Shown: piece after piece, positions 14,592 through 22,929 of the stretch
Numbering within the stretch: the stretch's first letter is position 1
Layout: the number at the start of each line of letters is the position of its first letter
Source of the DNA: Eubacteriales bacterium
Lineage (GTDB): Bacteria; Bacillota; JASUSC01
Direction of reading: 5' to 3'
Length of the DNA: 47,537 nucleotides
NCBI GenBank assembly: GCA_030446285.1
Contig: JASUSC010000005.1
Span: forward strand, 1-47,537
The notes under the pieces: generated by a model
Told to the model about the DNA's origin: nothing
Databases searched by the model: none
The model's input: only the letters and a program-made list of their open reading frames with translations
Program-made: the position numbers and the translations under genes

Positions 14592-15577
14592 TCGCCTATC
14601 ACCAACACCGCTGCCCCCTGGAGTCTGCCGCTGCGGAGGTCATCCAGAGCCCGGTTGGCTTCTTCCAAAGGGTAGGGACTCACTTCTGTCCGTACCGGCA
14701 CCCGGGGAGCGATGGCGAGAAACTCTTCCCCGTCACGTCGGGTGAGATTGGCTACCGACCGCACTACCCTCTCTCCCCAGAGAATTTCATAGGGGAAAGA
14801 AGGGATATCGCTCATGTGAATTCCGCCACAAACTACCACTCCCCCTTTGACCACCGCCCGCAAAGCCACCGGCACCAGTTCTCCCACCGGCGCAAAAATA
14901 ATAGCCGCATCCAGAGGTTCCGGAGGCATCTCCGTAGAATCTCCGGCCCATACTGCCCCCATCTGCAGGGCAAACTGGCGCCCCTTTTCATCACCGGGCC
15001 GCACAAATGCAAACACCTTTCTTCCCTGCCAGCGAGCCACCTGAGCTATAATGTGGGCCGCCGCACCGAAGCCGTATATCCCCAAATTTTCCGCCTCTCC
15101 GACCATCCGGAGGGAACGGTATCCAATCAAACCGGCGCAAAGAAGGGGTGCAGCCATTAAATCAGGATAACCTTCCGGAATGGGAAAACAGAAACGGTAG
15201 TCGGCTACGGCAAACTCAGCGTAGCCCCCATCTATCTGGTATCCAGTAAAAAGGGCCCGGTCGCAGAGATTTTCCCTCCCACTTTTGCAATAGCGGCATT
15301 GCTGACAAGTCGCTCCTAACCAGGGAATACCCACCCGGTCGCCGGGAGCTATCCCCTGAACTTTTTCTCCCACTTCGCTCACCGTTCCCACAATCTGGTG
15401 GCCGGGAACGAGAGGAAGTTTGAGAGCAGGGAGCTCGCCGTCGACAATATGCAGATCGGTCCGGCATACCGCACAGGCCCGCACCCGCACCAGCACCTGT
15501 TCCGGACCAGGCTTGGGTACCGGTAATTCCATCAACTGTAAAGGCACACCCGGTTTGGTAAGAACCATAGCCCGCAT
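14588..15577 (-). CDS. Zinc-dependent alcohol dehydrogenase family protein
   Basis: This is a medium-chain dehydrogenase/reductase of about 329 aa. The catalytic zinc site is suggested by CAVCRTDLH, PGHQIVG and LLCAGLIGY. The structural zinc loop has four cysteines (CQQCRYCKSGRENLCD). The nucleotide-binding motif is unusual: LGIYGFGAAAHIIAQVA rather than GxGGxG. It resembles the AdhA group that oxidises simple alcohols or reduces aldehydes. The ATG at 15577 (MRAMVL) is well spaced from GGAGAGGTGG, so it is preferred over GTG 15586. It is the first gene of the operon with the SLOG, radical SAM and lipoprotein genes. Confidence 0.93.
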   Translation of the reverse strand: MRAMVLTKPGVPLQLMELPVPKPGPEQVLVRVRACAVCRTDLHIVDGELPALKLPLVPGHQIVGTVSEVGEKVQGIAPGDRVGIPWLGATCQQCRYCKSGRENLCDRALFTGYQIDGGYAEFAVADYRFCFPIPEGYPDLMAAPLLCAGLIGYRSLRMVGEAENLGIYGFGAAAHIIAQVARWQGRKVFAFVRPGDEKGRQFALQMGAVWAGDSTEMPPEPLDAAIIFAPVGELVPVALRAVVKGGVVVCGGIHMSDIPSFPYEILWGERVVRSVANLTRRDGEEFLAIAPRVPVRTEVSPYPLEEANRALDDLRSGRLQGAAVLVIGE

Positions 15578-15784
15578 TTTTCCCACCTCTCCTTTTCACC
15601 GCAACCTGCAGGATAACAAATATATTCCCCATTTCCTTATATTTTCCTGCTGTCAGCCGTCGAAAATGTGAACCCCCTCCCTGCCTCAACCTTCAGGCAA
15701 GCGGTAGAATGTCTATGAGTGACCCCAGCGTTTCTGTCCCGGACATCCTCCAGCTACCTTTAGCTGGAAGAGTAAAAATAAAAA

Positions 15785-15811
15785 GGACAACTACTCTGGC
15801 AGTAGCTGTCC
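15785..15811 (-). terminator. Terminator after the GalE-like gene
   Basis: GGACAGCTACT and AGTAGTTGTCC pair with one mismatch on the minus strand and are followed by TTTTTATTTTT. A second perfect hairpin, CCAGCTA-CCTT-TAGCTGG (15750-15767), follows directly downstream. Together they end transcription coming from the GalE-like gene. Confidence 0.85.
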
Positions 15812-15911
15812 TGGCCTCTTTCCTCGCAATTTACCTCTTCACCCCGCTTACCGGGCACTGGCACAGCCAGCTCAGTATCGATTTTTACCCTCAGATGTTG
15901 CCCTACTTCCG

Positions 15912-16919
15912 CTAAATTTCTTCTACCGCCGTCCCATAACCACAGGGGTTGTTCCGGTGCCAGTTCCAGGCCGTGGTTACTATGGAATTTAGATCAGACA
16001 AACACGGCTTCCAGCCTAACTCCTTTCTGATTCTCTCCCCGCTAGCTACCAGGATAGAAGGATCCTCCTCCCGCCGCGGGCTCACCGTACAATTCACCCG
16101 CCGGCCGGTAACCTCTTCTACCGTCCGTACCACCTGACCCACCGTATAGCCACAGCCGGTGCTGACGTTGTAAATCCGGGGCAACCCTTTCTCATATACG
16201 AGATATTCCAGAGCCAGGGCGTGCGCCGAAGCCACATCACAAACATGGACATAATCGCGCAAGCAGGTACCGTCAATAGTGGCATGGTTGTCCCCGAAAA
16301 TGGTAAACCGCTGCCGCTGTCCGAGAACGGTCTGCAAAGCCATGGGAATCAGATGGGTTTCCGGCCGATGGTCCTCACCTATATCACCAGCAGGATGAGC
16401 CCCAGCAGCGTTGTAATAGCGGAGGATGACATACCGAATACCGTGCAGGCGGTACAGCCAGTCCAGCATGCGTTCGAACATGAGCATGCTTTCGCCCATC
16501 ACATCGCCTGGGCAGGAAGGACTGTCCTCCGTCACTAGCTCCTGTTTAAAGTTACCGTAAACCGCCGCCGTAGACGAAAAGACAATGTGTTTCACCCGGT
16601 ATTTAATCATGGATCTGGCCAGGCGCATCCCTTTGACCAAGTTGTTTTCGAAATACTTCATGGGATTGGTAAGAGATTCACAAGGCACACTGTTGCCGGC
16701 CAGGTGAATGACCCCTTCAATTGAAAACTGGCGGAAAATGCTGTCCACCAATTCCTCGTCCCCAACATCCCCCCAGATAAACTCTGCTCCCTCCTGGACG
16801 GCCTGCCGATGACCCGTACTCAGGTTGTCGAGGACCACCACTTCATGCCCTTTTTCTACCAGATGCCTGACCACATGCGATCCCACATAGCCGGCTCCGC
16901 CAGTAACCAGAATTGCCAA
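15912..16919 (-). CDS. GalE-family UDP-sugar epimerase-like protein lacking the catalytic Tyr and Lys
   Basis: The fold is clearly that of UDP-glucose 4-epimerase. It has the NAD motif ILVTGGAGYVGSH (3-15), VLDNLSTGHR, FSSTAAVYG (114-122), YYNAAGAHP, CLRDYVHVCDVASAHALAL and a C-terminal GWKP. However, where GalE has YGxSK this protein reads MGESM (141-145). Both the catalytic Tyr and Lys are Met, by ATG codons that a single sequencing error cannot explain. It may bind NAD and UDP-sugar without epimerising, or act differently. The preferred start is TTG 16919, 6 bases after GGAGAGGTG; the ORF track uses 16940. It appears monocistronic. Confidence 0.9.
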   Translation of the reverse strand: MAILVTGGAGYVGSHVVRHLVEKGHEVVVLDNLSTGHRQAVQEGAEFIWGDVGDEELVDSIFRQFSIEGVIHLAGNSVPCESLTNPMKYFENNLVKGMRLARSMIKYRVKHIVFSSTAAVYGNFKQELVTEDSPSCPGDVMGESMLMFERMLDWLYRLHGIRYVILRYYNAAGAHPAGDIGEDHRPETHLIPMALQTVLGQRQRFTIFGDNHATIDGTCLRDYVHVCDVASAHALALEYLVYEKGLPRIYNVSTGCGYTVGQVVRTVEEVTGRRVNCTVSPRREEDPSILVASGERIRKELGWKPCLSDLNSIVTTAWNWHRNNPCGYGTAVEEI

Positions 16920-17059
16920 GGGTGACACCTCTCCCCGCAATTAAGATAATAGCAGTACTCAAAGAGATATTTTATTCAAAGAAACGACCTTCGCCAAGGT
17001 TTTTTTGCTTTTTTCGTCAGAAAAAATTAAAAGTCAGACAACTCTTCGCCGAAAGGAAA

Positions 17060-17076
17060 ACCCGGCAAAGCCGGGT
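17060..17076 (-). terminator. Terminator after the ferredoxin gene
   Basis: ACCCGGC and GCCGGGT form a perfect 7-bp stem with a 3-base loop, followed by TTTTCC on the minus strand, four bases past the ferredoxin stop codon. Confidence 0.8.
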
Positions 17077-17080
17077 ACTT

Positions 17081-17272
17081 TTACTCCTCTTCTTTAATGG
17101 CCGCCGTAGGACAGCCTTCCACCGCTTCATGCGCCTCTGCTTCAAGCCCGCTGGGAACCGGATTTACTTTGGCCACCGCCTTATCATCGGGTCCCCATTC
17201 GAAAACCTCTGGACAGGTGTTAATGCAAGCTCCGCAGCTGATGCAGAGATCGTTGATAACTTCCACTCGCAT
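17081..17272 (-). CDS. Single-cluster [4Fe-4S] ferredoxin
   Basis: The 63-aa protein has Cys10, Cys13 and Cys16 in CISCGAC, a further Cys20 followed by Pro, and Cys54 in GCPTAAI. This is the layout of monocluster 4Fe-4S ferredoxins of the Thermotoga/Moorella type, with four ligands and one extra cysteine. It transfers low-potential electrons in the cytoplasm. It starts ATG 5 bases after the nth stop, with AGGAGGT in the gap, so it is probably co-transcribed with nth, itself an Fe-S protein. Confidence 0.95.
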   Translation of the reverse strand: MRVEVINDLCISCGACINTCPEVFEWGPDDKAVAKVNPVPSGLEAEAHEAVEGCPTAAIKEEE

Positions 17273-17276
17273 TCTC

Positions 17277-17966
17277 TTACCTCCTCCGGTTTTTACTCTT
17301 AGTATGACCTCTGTTTTTCTCTTTTATATCGGAGGAGACCCCTTTCCGGGGGCAAAGATCCGCCAGGCGGCAACTCTCACACAGAGGTTTGCGTGCCCGG
17401 CAAACCTGCCGGCCGTGATAAATTAGCCGGTGATGAGTAACGCCCCACAACTCTGGCGGAACAGCCTTTTCCAGTTCTTTTTCTACCGCTTCCGGTGTGG
17501 TGCCGGAAGCCAGGCCCAGCCGGCGGCTGACCCGGAACACATGGGTATCCACCGGAAAAGCCGGGAGCTGGAAAGCGTTGCTTAAAACCACCCCCGCCGT
17601 TTTCCGGCCTACTCCGGGAAGACGGAGCAACTCTTCCCAAGAAGCCGGTACCTCTCCGCCATATTCCTCTACTATTTTCCGGGCCAGTTCCACCAGATAT
17701 TTCCCTTTGGCTTTGTTCAAGCCAACCTTTTTGATGGCAGCAGCCATTTCCTCCGGAGAAAGGGCCGCCATTTCTGCCGGTCCGGGATATTTCGCAAACA
17801 GATCTCGGGTTACTTCGTTGACCTGCTTATCAGTGCTGCGAGCAGAGAGAACAACTGCCACCAGCAACTGAAAGGGGGTAGAAAAATTGAGGGCAGTTTT
17901 CGCTTCCGGGTAAAGCTCCTCCAACCGGTCCAGAACAGCCTTAACTCGTTCTTCCTCTCTCAGCAT
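17277..17966 (-). CDS. nth: Endonuclease III (DNA glycosylase/AP lyase)
   Basis: The enzyme removes oxidised pyrimidines and nicks at abasic sites. The helix-hairpin-helix LPGVGRKTAGVVLSNAF carries the catalytic Lys, and PVDTHVFRVSRRLGL carries the catalytic Asp. Four cysteines (CRARKPLCESCRLADLCP) bind the 4Fe-4S cluster. A basic tail of about 22 residues follows the cluster. The ATG at 17966 (MLREEERVK) is preferred because GGAGG lies 10 bases upstream; it overlaps the end of the WYL gene by 26 bases. The ferredoxin gene follows closely. Confidence 0.96.
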   Translation of the reverse strand: MLREEERVKAVLDRLEELYPEAKTALNFSTPFQLLVAVVLSARSTDKQVNEVTRDLFAKYPGPAEMAALSPEEMAAAIKKVGLNKAKGKYLVELARKIVEEYGGEVPASWEELLRLPGVGRKTAGVVLSNAFQLPAFPVDTHVFRVSRRLGLASGTTPEAVEKELEKAVPPELWGVTHHRLIYHGRQVCRARKPLCESCRLADLCPRKGVSSDIKEKNRGHTKSKNRRR

Positions 17967-19020
17967 CGTCCCTTTTCCTCCGATACTTTTCACTCAACGC
18001 CGTCGCTTCTCTGTTTATTTCTTCGCGGAGAAAAGCCGGCTCCAGTACTTCGGCTTCACTGCCAAAACTCAAAATCCACCTTTTTATTTCCTGGGTGCCG
18101 CTCACCGTGTACTCCATGCATACCCCATCTTCCTCTCGGGCAATCAGCCTCTGACTGGAGTGGTACCGGTTTTCCTCAACAAACCTAGCCGCTATGCCGG
18201 TAAATTTAACCCGAACGGTAACCTCTTCTCCCCTCGTTACCTGCCAGCTGCCTTTCATGTACTCTTCCAGAGAAAATTCCGGTGGTAACTGGAAAATTTC
18301 GCCAGTCAGCTCAACTTTTTTAATCCGGTTAACCCGGAAAATTCGCACATCATTGCGCAGATGGCACCTGCCTACCACATACCACACCCGGTCCCGCATC
18401 ATCACAGCATAGGGATCTATTTTTCTCTTGGTCACTCTGTCGTTGCTAAGAGAGTAATAAACAATGCTAATCGTGCGGTTTTCATTAACCGCCCGAACCA
18501 CTTCGTCAAAAATTGTCGAGTACCGGCTGTAATCAACAGGAGTACCCCAGCCTACGTCAAAACGCCGGTTAACCAGCTCCATAATTTTTTTCCCTTTTTC
18601 CGGAAAAGTGGAAAGCAGCTTTTCCCGCGCTCCCTGCAAAGTCCGCTCAAAGGGGGTTCCTTTCTGAACCGCCAGAGTAGAAGTACTCAACAACAGGCTC
18701 AGAGCTTCCATAGGGGTAAAATTCAGGGTAATAGAAGCAAGAGAAAAGTTACTTCCCTCTACCATCAGGTAGCAGTCCCTTTGCCGGTCATAATAGTAGG
18801 GAAAATGAAAAGCCTCTTCCAGCGTGCGGAGATCGCGAAAAATCGTTCGTTTATTTACGCCGAATTCCCGGGCCAAATCACTGGCTTTAACGGGTTTTCC
18901 ACTCTCCATATATAACATTATCTTGAGCAACCGCTGCAATTTTGGTATTTTTCCCTCCCCGGCCAATCCACACTCCCCCCTTTTAGTTTTCAAAATATTT
19001 CTTTCGACATTTTTTGCCAT
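17941..19020 (-). CDS. WYL-domain transcriptional regulator
   Basis: An N-terminal winged HTH lies at about residues 30-85 (LQRLLKIMLYMESGKPVKASDLAREFGVNKRTIFRDLRTLEEA). A WYL domain (IDPYAVMMRDRVWYVVGRCHLRNDVRIFRVNRI) and a WCX-type C-terminal extension follow. WYL proteins sense nucleic acids or nucleotides and often respond to DNA damage, which would fit its overlap with nth. The start at 19020 (MAKNVERN) follows AGGAGAAAAGGATT. The ORF track start (19098) lies inside the PBP terminator and is unlikely. Confidence 0.9.
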   Translation of the reverse strand: MAKNVERNILKTKRGECGLAGEGKIPKLQRLLKIMLYMESGKPVKASDLAREFGVNKRTIFRDLRTLEEAFHFPYYYDRQRDCYLMVEGSNFSLASITLNFTPMEALSLLLSTSTLAVQKGTPFERTLQGAREKLLSTFPEKGKKIMELVNRRFDVGWGTPVDYSRYSTIFDEVVRAVNENRTISIVYYSLSNDRVTKRKIDPYAVMMRDRVWYVVGRCHLRNDVRIFRVNRIKKVELTGEIFQLPPEFSLEEYMKGSWQVTRGEEVTVRVKFTGIAARFVEENRYHSSQRLIAREEDGVCMEYTVSGTQEIKRWILSFGSEAEVLEPAFLREEINREATALSEKYRRKRDDAERGRTS

Positions 19021-19044
19021 AATCCTTTTCTCCTGCCCGGCCAT

Positions 19045-19085
19045 AAAAAACCCTCCCGTCTCTTTTTCAAAAGGACAGGAGGGTT
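19045..19085 (-). terminator. Terminator after the class A PBP gene
   Basis: CCCTCCTGTCC and AGACGGGAGGG pair around a loop of about 12 bases and are followed by TTTTTT on the minus strand, directly after the PBP stop. It separates the PBP gene from the WYL regulator gene. Confidence 0.85.
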
Positions 19086-19090
19086 CATCT

Positions 19091-21289
19091 TTAACCACTG
19101 TCAGGGGAGGAAGTTCCCGGCGGCTGCTGGGAAGCTGGCGTCGAAGTTCCAGAGTTCTGCCCGTTATTTTTCTCGCTTTTCTCCTCTTCCTCTTTCCCCG
19201 TCGGCGGAGAAGAAGGAGAGGGAGAAGGGGAAGGCGTGTTTTGAGCCGGTGGAGGGCTGTTGCTGTTCTCGTTGTCTTTATTATTGCCGGAAGTATTACC
19301 GGTTTCGGGTTGAACCTGGACAGGAGTTGTCGTCTGCCCCTGAGGAGTGTCGTTCTGCTTCTCTTCCTTCTTTTCTTTTTTCTTCACTCCTCCTTCCCAC
19401 CATTTTATCCCCAGTCCTTTGTAGCTGGGTACCGGAAACTCCTGCCGGGGCACACCGGCCAGAGCACGACTCATCACCGCCTGCCACACCATCGCCGGGT
19501 ACTGGCCCCCGTAGGTGTACAAATAGTGGCCAGCATCGGTGTGGTCGTACCCCATCCAAACCGCCGCCACCAGCTGGGGAGTATAGCCGACAAACCAGGC
19601 GTCCTTGTTACCCCTGAGATACCTGAATTCCGGCAGATCGGGAAGCTCGGTGGTTCCCGTTTTTCCCGCCACCGGCTGGTTGGGCAGACGGGCTCTGGTG
19701 CCGGTACCGTACTGAACCACTCCCCGCAGGAGATCCGTCATTATCGCCGCCGTCTGGGCACTTACCACCTGCCTGCGCGCCGGGTGCGCTTCCCCAATTA
19801 CCTTCCCCTCGGCACTCTCGATCTTCAAAATAGTATGGGGCTCTACCCATACCCCTTTGTTGGCAAAAACGCCGTAAGCAGCGGCCATTTGTAAGGGAGT
19901 AACTCCTCTAGTAAGACCGCCTAAAGCCAAACTCAATCCCTTGTCTTGAGGAACCAGTTTAAAGCCAAAATTCTGAGCAGAGCGGTAGCCGGTATCCACC
20001 CCAATCCGGGCCAGCAATTTGACCGCATAAGTGTTTACCGAGTAGGCGATAGCCTGGCGCATGGTAATGGGGCCGCGGTAACGTCCGTCGGCATTTTTCG
20101 GCCGGTAGCCATTGATATTCACCGGTTCGTCGCGGAGAACAGTTTCCGGCGAGATTTTCATCTCTAAAGCCGGTGCGTAAACGGCTATAGGCTTAAAAGC
20201 AGAACCCGGAGAGCGGTACAAATCCACCGCCCGGTTTAATCCTCGTAATGTCTGCTGGTGACGCCCACCGATAAGGCCGCGAATTTCACCGCTGCCCGGC
20301 TCGATAACTACCATGGCACTCTGAACGATCTGGTCCGGTTTTCCCGGCGGGAAATAGTTATCATTGCTGTAAACGATCTCAATACTGTTCTGCACCTTGG
20401 GATCCAGCGCGGTGTATATGCGGAAGCCGCCGCGGAACACTTGGCCGGGTTCAATACCGTATTTTTCGCTAGCTTCCTCAATGACCACATCAATGTAATC
20501 GGGGTAACGGTAAACAGTTTCCTGGCGGGGTTCCCGAAAATGAAGGGGCTGTTTGCGGGCTACTTCAGCTTCCGCCGGAGTGATAAACCCTGCATCTACC
20601 ATCCGGGCCAACACCGTTTCCTGCCGCTCTTTCGCCGCCTTCCAGTCAACAAAAGGCGAAAAGCGGGTCGGATTTTTAGGAATCCCAGCCAAAAAGGCGC
20701 TTTCCGCCAAGTTCAACTGGGCTGCATCCTTGCCGAAATAAAACTGGGCAGCTGCTTGCACTCCGTAAGTTCCGTGGCCAAAGTAAATACGATTCAGGTA
20801 CATCTCCAAAATCTCATCTTTGCTGTACTCCCGTTCCAGTTTGAGAGCCAAAACAGCCTCCGTGGCTTTCCTCTTCCAGCTTTTTTCAGGAGTGAGGAAA
20901 GAATTTTTCACCAGCTGCTGAGTAATGGTAGAGCCGCCCTCTACTACCGTTCCGCTACGAAAATTTTTCCAGAGAGCCCTGACGATTGCCTTTAAGTCAA
21001 CCCCCGGATGTTCGTAGAAACGCACGTCTTCGGTCGCGATAACCGCCTGTCGTAAATAGGGGGAAATGCGACTTAAGGGTACAGGAACCCGGTTTTGTTC
21101 CCCGTAAAGGCGGGCAATCACGTTGCCATACCGGTCGTAGACAAAAGTAGTTTTATCGGTATCCAGCTTTTCCGGGGAAATGGCCGGGATACTGCGTCCA
21201 AAGGCAACTACCACCGAAAAGAAGATCAGGACAAAGACCAACAGAAGAAGAACCAACCAAAACTTTTTATTCTTCCGGACCTTGCTCAT
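19091..21289 (-). CDS. Class A penicillin-binding protein (PBP1A-type)
   Basis: This bifunctional peptidoglycan synthase is 732 aa long. It has a cytoplasmic basic start and one membrane segment (about 10-31). The glycosyltransferase domain has ATEDVRFYEHPGVD, EGGSTITQQLVKN and RKATEAVLALKLEREYSKDEILEMYLN. The transpeptidase domain has the catalytic SxxK as SPGSAFKP, SVN in AYSVNTYA, and KTGTT. After about residue 645 comes a disordered tail rich in Lys/Glu, then Asn, Ser, Pro and Thr. This tail is outside the cell and is of the type that spans cell wall. The start ATG follows GGTGAGAAG. It is flanked by terminators on both sides, so probably monocistronic. Confidence 0.96.
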   Translation of the reverse strand: MSKVRKNKKFWLVLLLLVFVLIFFSVVVAFGRSIPAISPEKLDTDKTTFVYDRYGNVIARLYGEQNRVPVPLSRISPYLRQAVIATEDVRFYEHPGVDLKAIVRALWKNFRSGTVVEGGSTITQQLVKNSFLTPEKSWKRKATEAVLALKLEREYSKDEILEMYLNRIYFGHGTYGVQAAAQFYFGKDAAQLNLAESAFLAGIPKNPTRFSPFVDWKAAKERQETVLARMVDAGFITPAEAEVARKQPLHFREPRQETVYRYPDYIDVVIEEASEKYGIEPGQVFRGGFRIYTALDPKVQNSIEIVYSNDNYFPPGKPDQIVQSAMVVIEPGSGEIRGLIGGRHQQTLRGLNRAVDLYRSPGSAFKPIAVYAPALEMKISPETVLRDEPVNINGYRPKNADGRYRGPITMRQAIAYSVNTYAVKLLARIGVDTGYRSAQNFGFKLVPQDKGLSLALGGLTRGVTPLQMAAAYGVFANKGVWVEPHTILKIESAEGKVIGEAHPARRQVVSAQTAAIMTDLLRGVVQYGTGTRARLPNQPVAGKTGTTELPDLPEFRYLRGNKDAWFVGYTPQLVAAVWMGYDHTDAGHYLYTYGGQYPAMVWQAVMSRALAGVPRQEFPVPSYKGLGIKWWEGGVKKKEKKEEKQNDTPQGQTTTPVQVQPETGNTSGNNKDNENSNSPPPAQNTPSPSPSPSSPPTGKEEEEKSEKNNGQNSGTSTPASQQPPGTSSPDSG

Positions 21290-21382
21290 CTTCTCACCCC
21301 GTTTAACCCTTCCGTTTTATATCGTAAATCATACTGGTAGAAAAGACAATTTATAACAAAAAGCTGTCGAAAGCCAAAAAAA

Positions 21383-21408
21383 AATCCGCGACAAAGTTTG
21401 CGCGGATT
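21383..21408 (-). terminator. Terminator after the excisionase-like gene
   Basis: AATCCGCG and CGCGGATT form a perfect 8-bp stem with a 10-base loop, followed by TTTTTTTTT on the minus strand, 13 bases past the stop codon. Confidence 0.85.
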
Positions 21409-21420
21409 AGTTTTTCTTTT

Positions 21421-21741
21421 TCATTTTTCGTCCAACATTGACCTGTCTAACAAGGTTTTTTGCTCCAGGTACTGCTTCAGCCGCTCCCATCGCTCGGCCT
21501 GGCGGCGTCGCGGCAGAGTTTCAATAAGTTTTTCCACCGCCGTGAGCGGCAGCAGGTACTGGTATTTTCTGGTACTTCCTTCTCTCCGTACCGGGATTTT
21601 TTTCTCTCTGATGTGACGGCAAACCATGGTACGAGTTACATTGAGAATATTCGCCACCTGACCGGTGGTGAAATAAACTTCTTCTCTCTCCGGTGAAAAA
21701 GGGCCTCCCCTTCCTCTCTTCCGTCTCACTCCCGTCGGCAT
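21421..21741 (-). CDS. Helix-turn-helix protein of the excisionase/MerR-like type
   Basis: With the start at 21741 (MPTGVRRKRGRGG) the protein has 106 aa. It has a basic N-terminus and an excisionase-type HTH: YFTTGQVANILNVTRTMVCRHIREKKIPVRREGSTRKYQYLLPLTAVEKLIE. A charged helical tail follows. The ORF track start (21951) adds 70 residues without homology features. A TATAAT box (GGGCTATAATTTT, minus strand, near 21773) lies just upstream of 21741, so the short form is preferred. The target is unknown; small HTH proteins of this kind are found in chromosomes as well as in mobile elements. Confidence 0.75.
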   Translation of the reverse strand: MPTGVRRKRGRGGPFSPEREEVYFTTGQVANILNVTRTMVCRHIREKKIPVRREGSTRKYQYLLPLTAVEKLIETLPRRRQAERWERLKQYLEQKTLLDRSMLDEK

Positions 21742-21959
21742 GGGATCCCCACCCTGCGCAGGTTTGCTAAAATTATAGCCCGCGCCCGGGCGTGAAAGCC
21801 ACGCTTCTCCCGCTAACGGTCGATTTTTCCGGTTAAAAGCCCGCAACCGGGGATGGTAGCAATTTCCGCTTCCGGCCGCTCTCCATAAGTTTCCATTGGG
21901 GGAGAAAAAACGCACTTTTACCCGGCAGAAAGGAATAGTTACTTTCCCCAAAGAAACTT

Positions 21960-22850
21960 CTATCTTACCGCCAAGCGCCGGCTCAAACCTTTTTCATCTT
22001 CGTCTCCTACAAAAATCCTGGGCCACAGAAAAGGGTTGTGATCGCGGCGCACTTTTCCGGGTGGCGTCATCAAAACCGCGCCTTTAAAGCCTGCTTCTTG
22101 CACCTGGGCAACCACCTGTCGGTTATGGTAACCGGTCGGATAGGCAAAAAAGTCCACTTTAATTCCCAGTCTGGTTTCCAGTTCCCTTTTACTCGTCAGA
22201 AGCTCCTTTTTAACTTCTTCAGAAGAAATCGCCGTGAGATCGGGGTGAGTCACAGTATGCGCCCCAATTTCTATCCCGTAATCCCGCAACTCCTCCAGTT
22301 GTTTCCAGGTAAGAAAATTAGGGTTTTGATCAACCGCTCCTGTTAAAACAAACAGGGTAGCCCGCATATCGTACTTTTTCAGCAAGGGATAAACAATGGT
22401 GTAAAAATCCACATAACCGTCATCAAAAGTCAAAACCACCGGTTTTTCCGGCAGCGGTTCACCACGCGTCACGTAGGCATACAGATCGGTAAGCGTAATG
22501 GTCTCATAACCTTGCTGTTTGAGGTAAAGGAGGTGTTTTTCAAAGTTTTCCGGACTTACTACCGCTTGGGGGTTGAAATCTTTATTGCCGGGAGGAAGCC
22601 TGTCCACCTTGTGGTACATCAGAACTGGAACCGCTAAATCACCAGCAGTGTAGGACCATCCCTTTCGCTTTTCTTCCCAGTGTTTCTGCCACTTCTGGGC
22701 AGGGGAAAGATTTTTATCTTCCTCTCCTTCCACCTTTGCTTCTTTCTTTTCCCGTTGACTGGCTGGGGGAGAATTGCCCGTCCTGCCTGCTTCAATACAA
22801 CCGGAAAAAATCAGCAGCAGTAAAAGTAAAACTGCCAGCCACCTCTTCAT
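21960..22850 (-). CDS. Polysaccharide deacetylase (NodB domain) lipoprotein
   Basis: The 296-aa protein starts with a lipoprotein signal (LLLLLLIFSGC, cleavage before the Cys) and a charged linker. The NodB catalytic domain runs from about residue 75. VLMYHKVD starts it, TFDDGYVDFY carries the catalytic and metal Asp, GAHTVTHPDL carries the two metal His, and FAYPTGYHNR follows. It likely removes acetyl groups from peptidoglycan or other N-acetyl glycans at the cell surface. The start ATG has AGGAAGGTAGGAC upstream. A terminator separates it from the BlaI-like gene upstream. Confidence 0.95.
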   Translation of the reverse strand: MKRWLAVLLLLLLIFSGCIEAGRTGNSPPASQREKKEAKVEGEEDKNLSPAQKWQKHWEEKRKGWSYTAGDLAVPVLMYHKVDRLPPGNKDFNPQAVVSPENFEKHLLYLKQQGYETITLTDLYAYVTRGEPLPEKPVVLTFDDGYVDFYTIVYPLLKKYDMRATLFVLTGAVDQNPNFLTWKQLEELRDYGIEIGAHTVTHPDLTAISSEEVKKELLTSKRELETRLGIKVDFFAYPTGYHNRQVVAQVQEAGFKGAVLMTPPGKVRRDHNPFLWPRIFVGDEDEKGLSRRLAVR

Positions 22851-22902
22851 GTCCTACCTTCCTTTCTCATTTTTGCTGTAAAAAACTTACGCTGAAAGAA
22901 AA

Positions 22903-22922
22903 GCACGGGAGGCCCTCCCTGC
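22903..22922 (-). terminator. Terminator after the BlaI-like gene
   Basis: GCAGGGAGG and CCTCCCGTGC pair nearly perfectly and are followed by TTTTCTTT on the minus strand, eight bases past the stop of the repressor gene. Confidence 0.75.
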
Positions 22923-22929
22923 CTACAGG

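Noticed and set aside
15709-15915. Plus-strand ORF of 68 aa with a membrane-like segment
   Set aside because: No ribosome binding site, and it runs over the two hairpins that end the minus-strand GalE-like transcript.
16985-17005. Plus-strand terminator-like ACCTT-CGCC-AAGGT with T-run
   Set aside because: Only a 5-bp stem and no plus-strand gene upstream that would need it.
18824-19894. Plus-strand ORF of 356 aa
   Set aside because: Covers the WYL and PBP genes antisense, with low-complexity Arg runs from the PBP tail.
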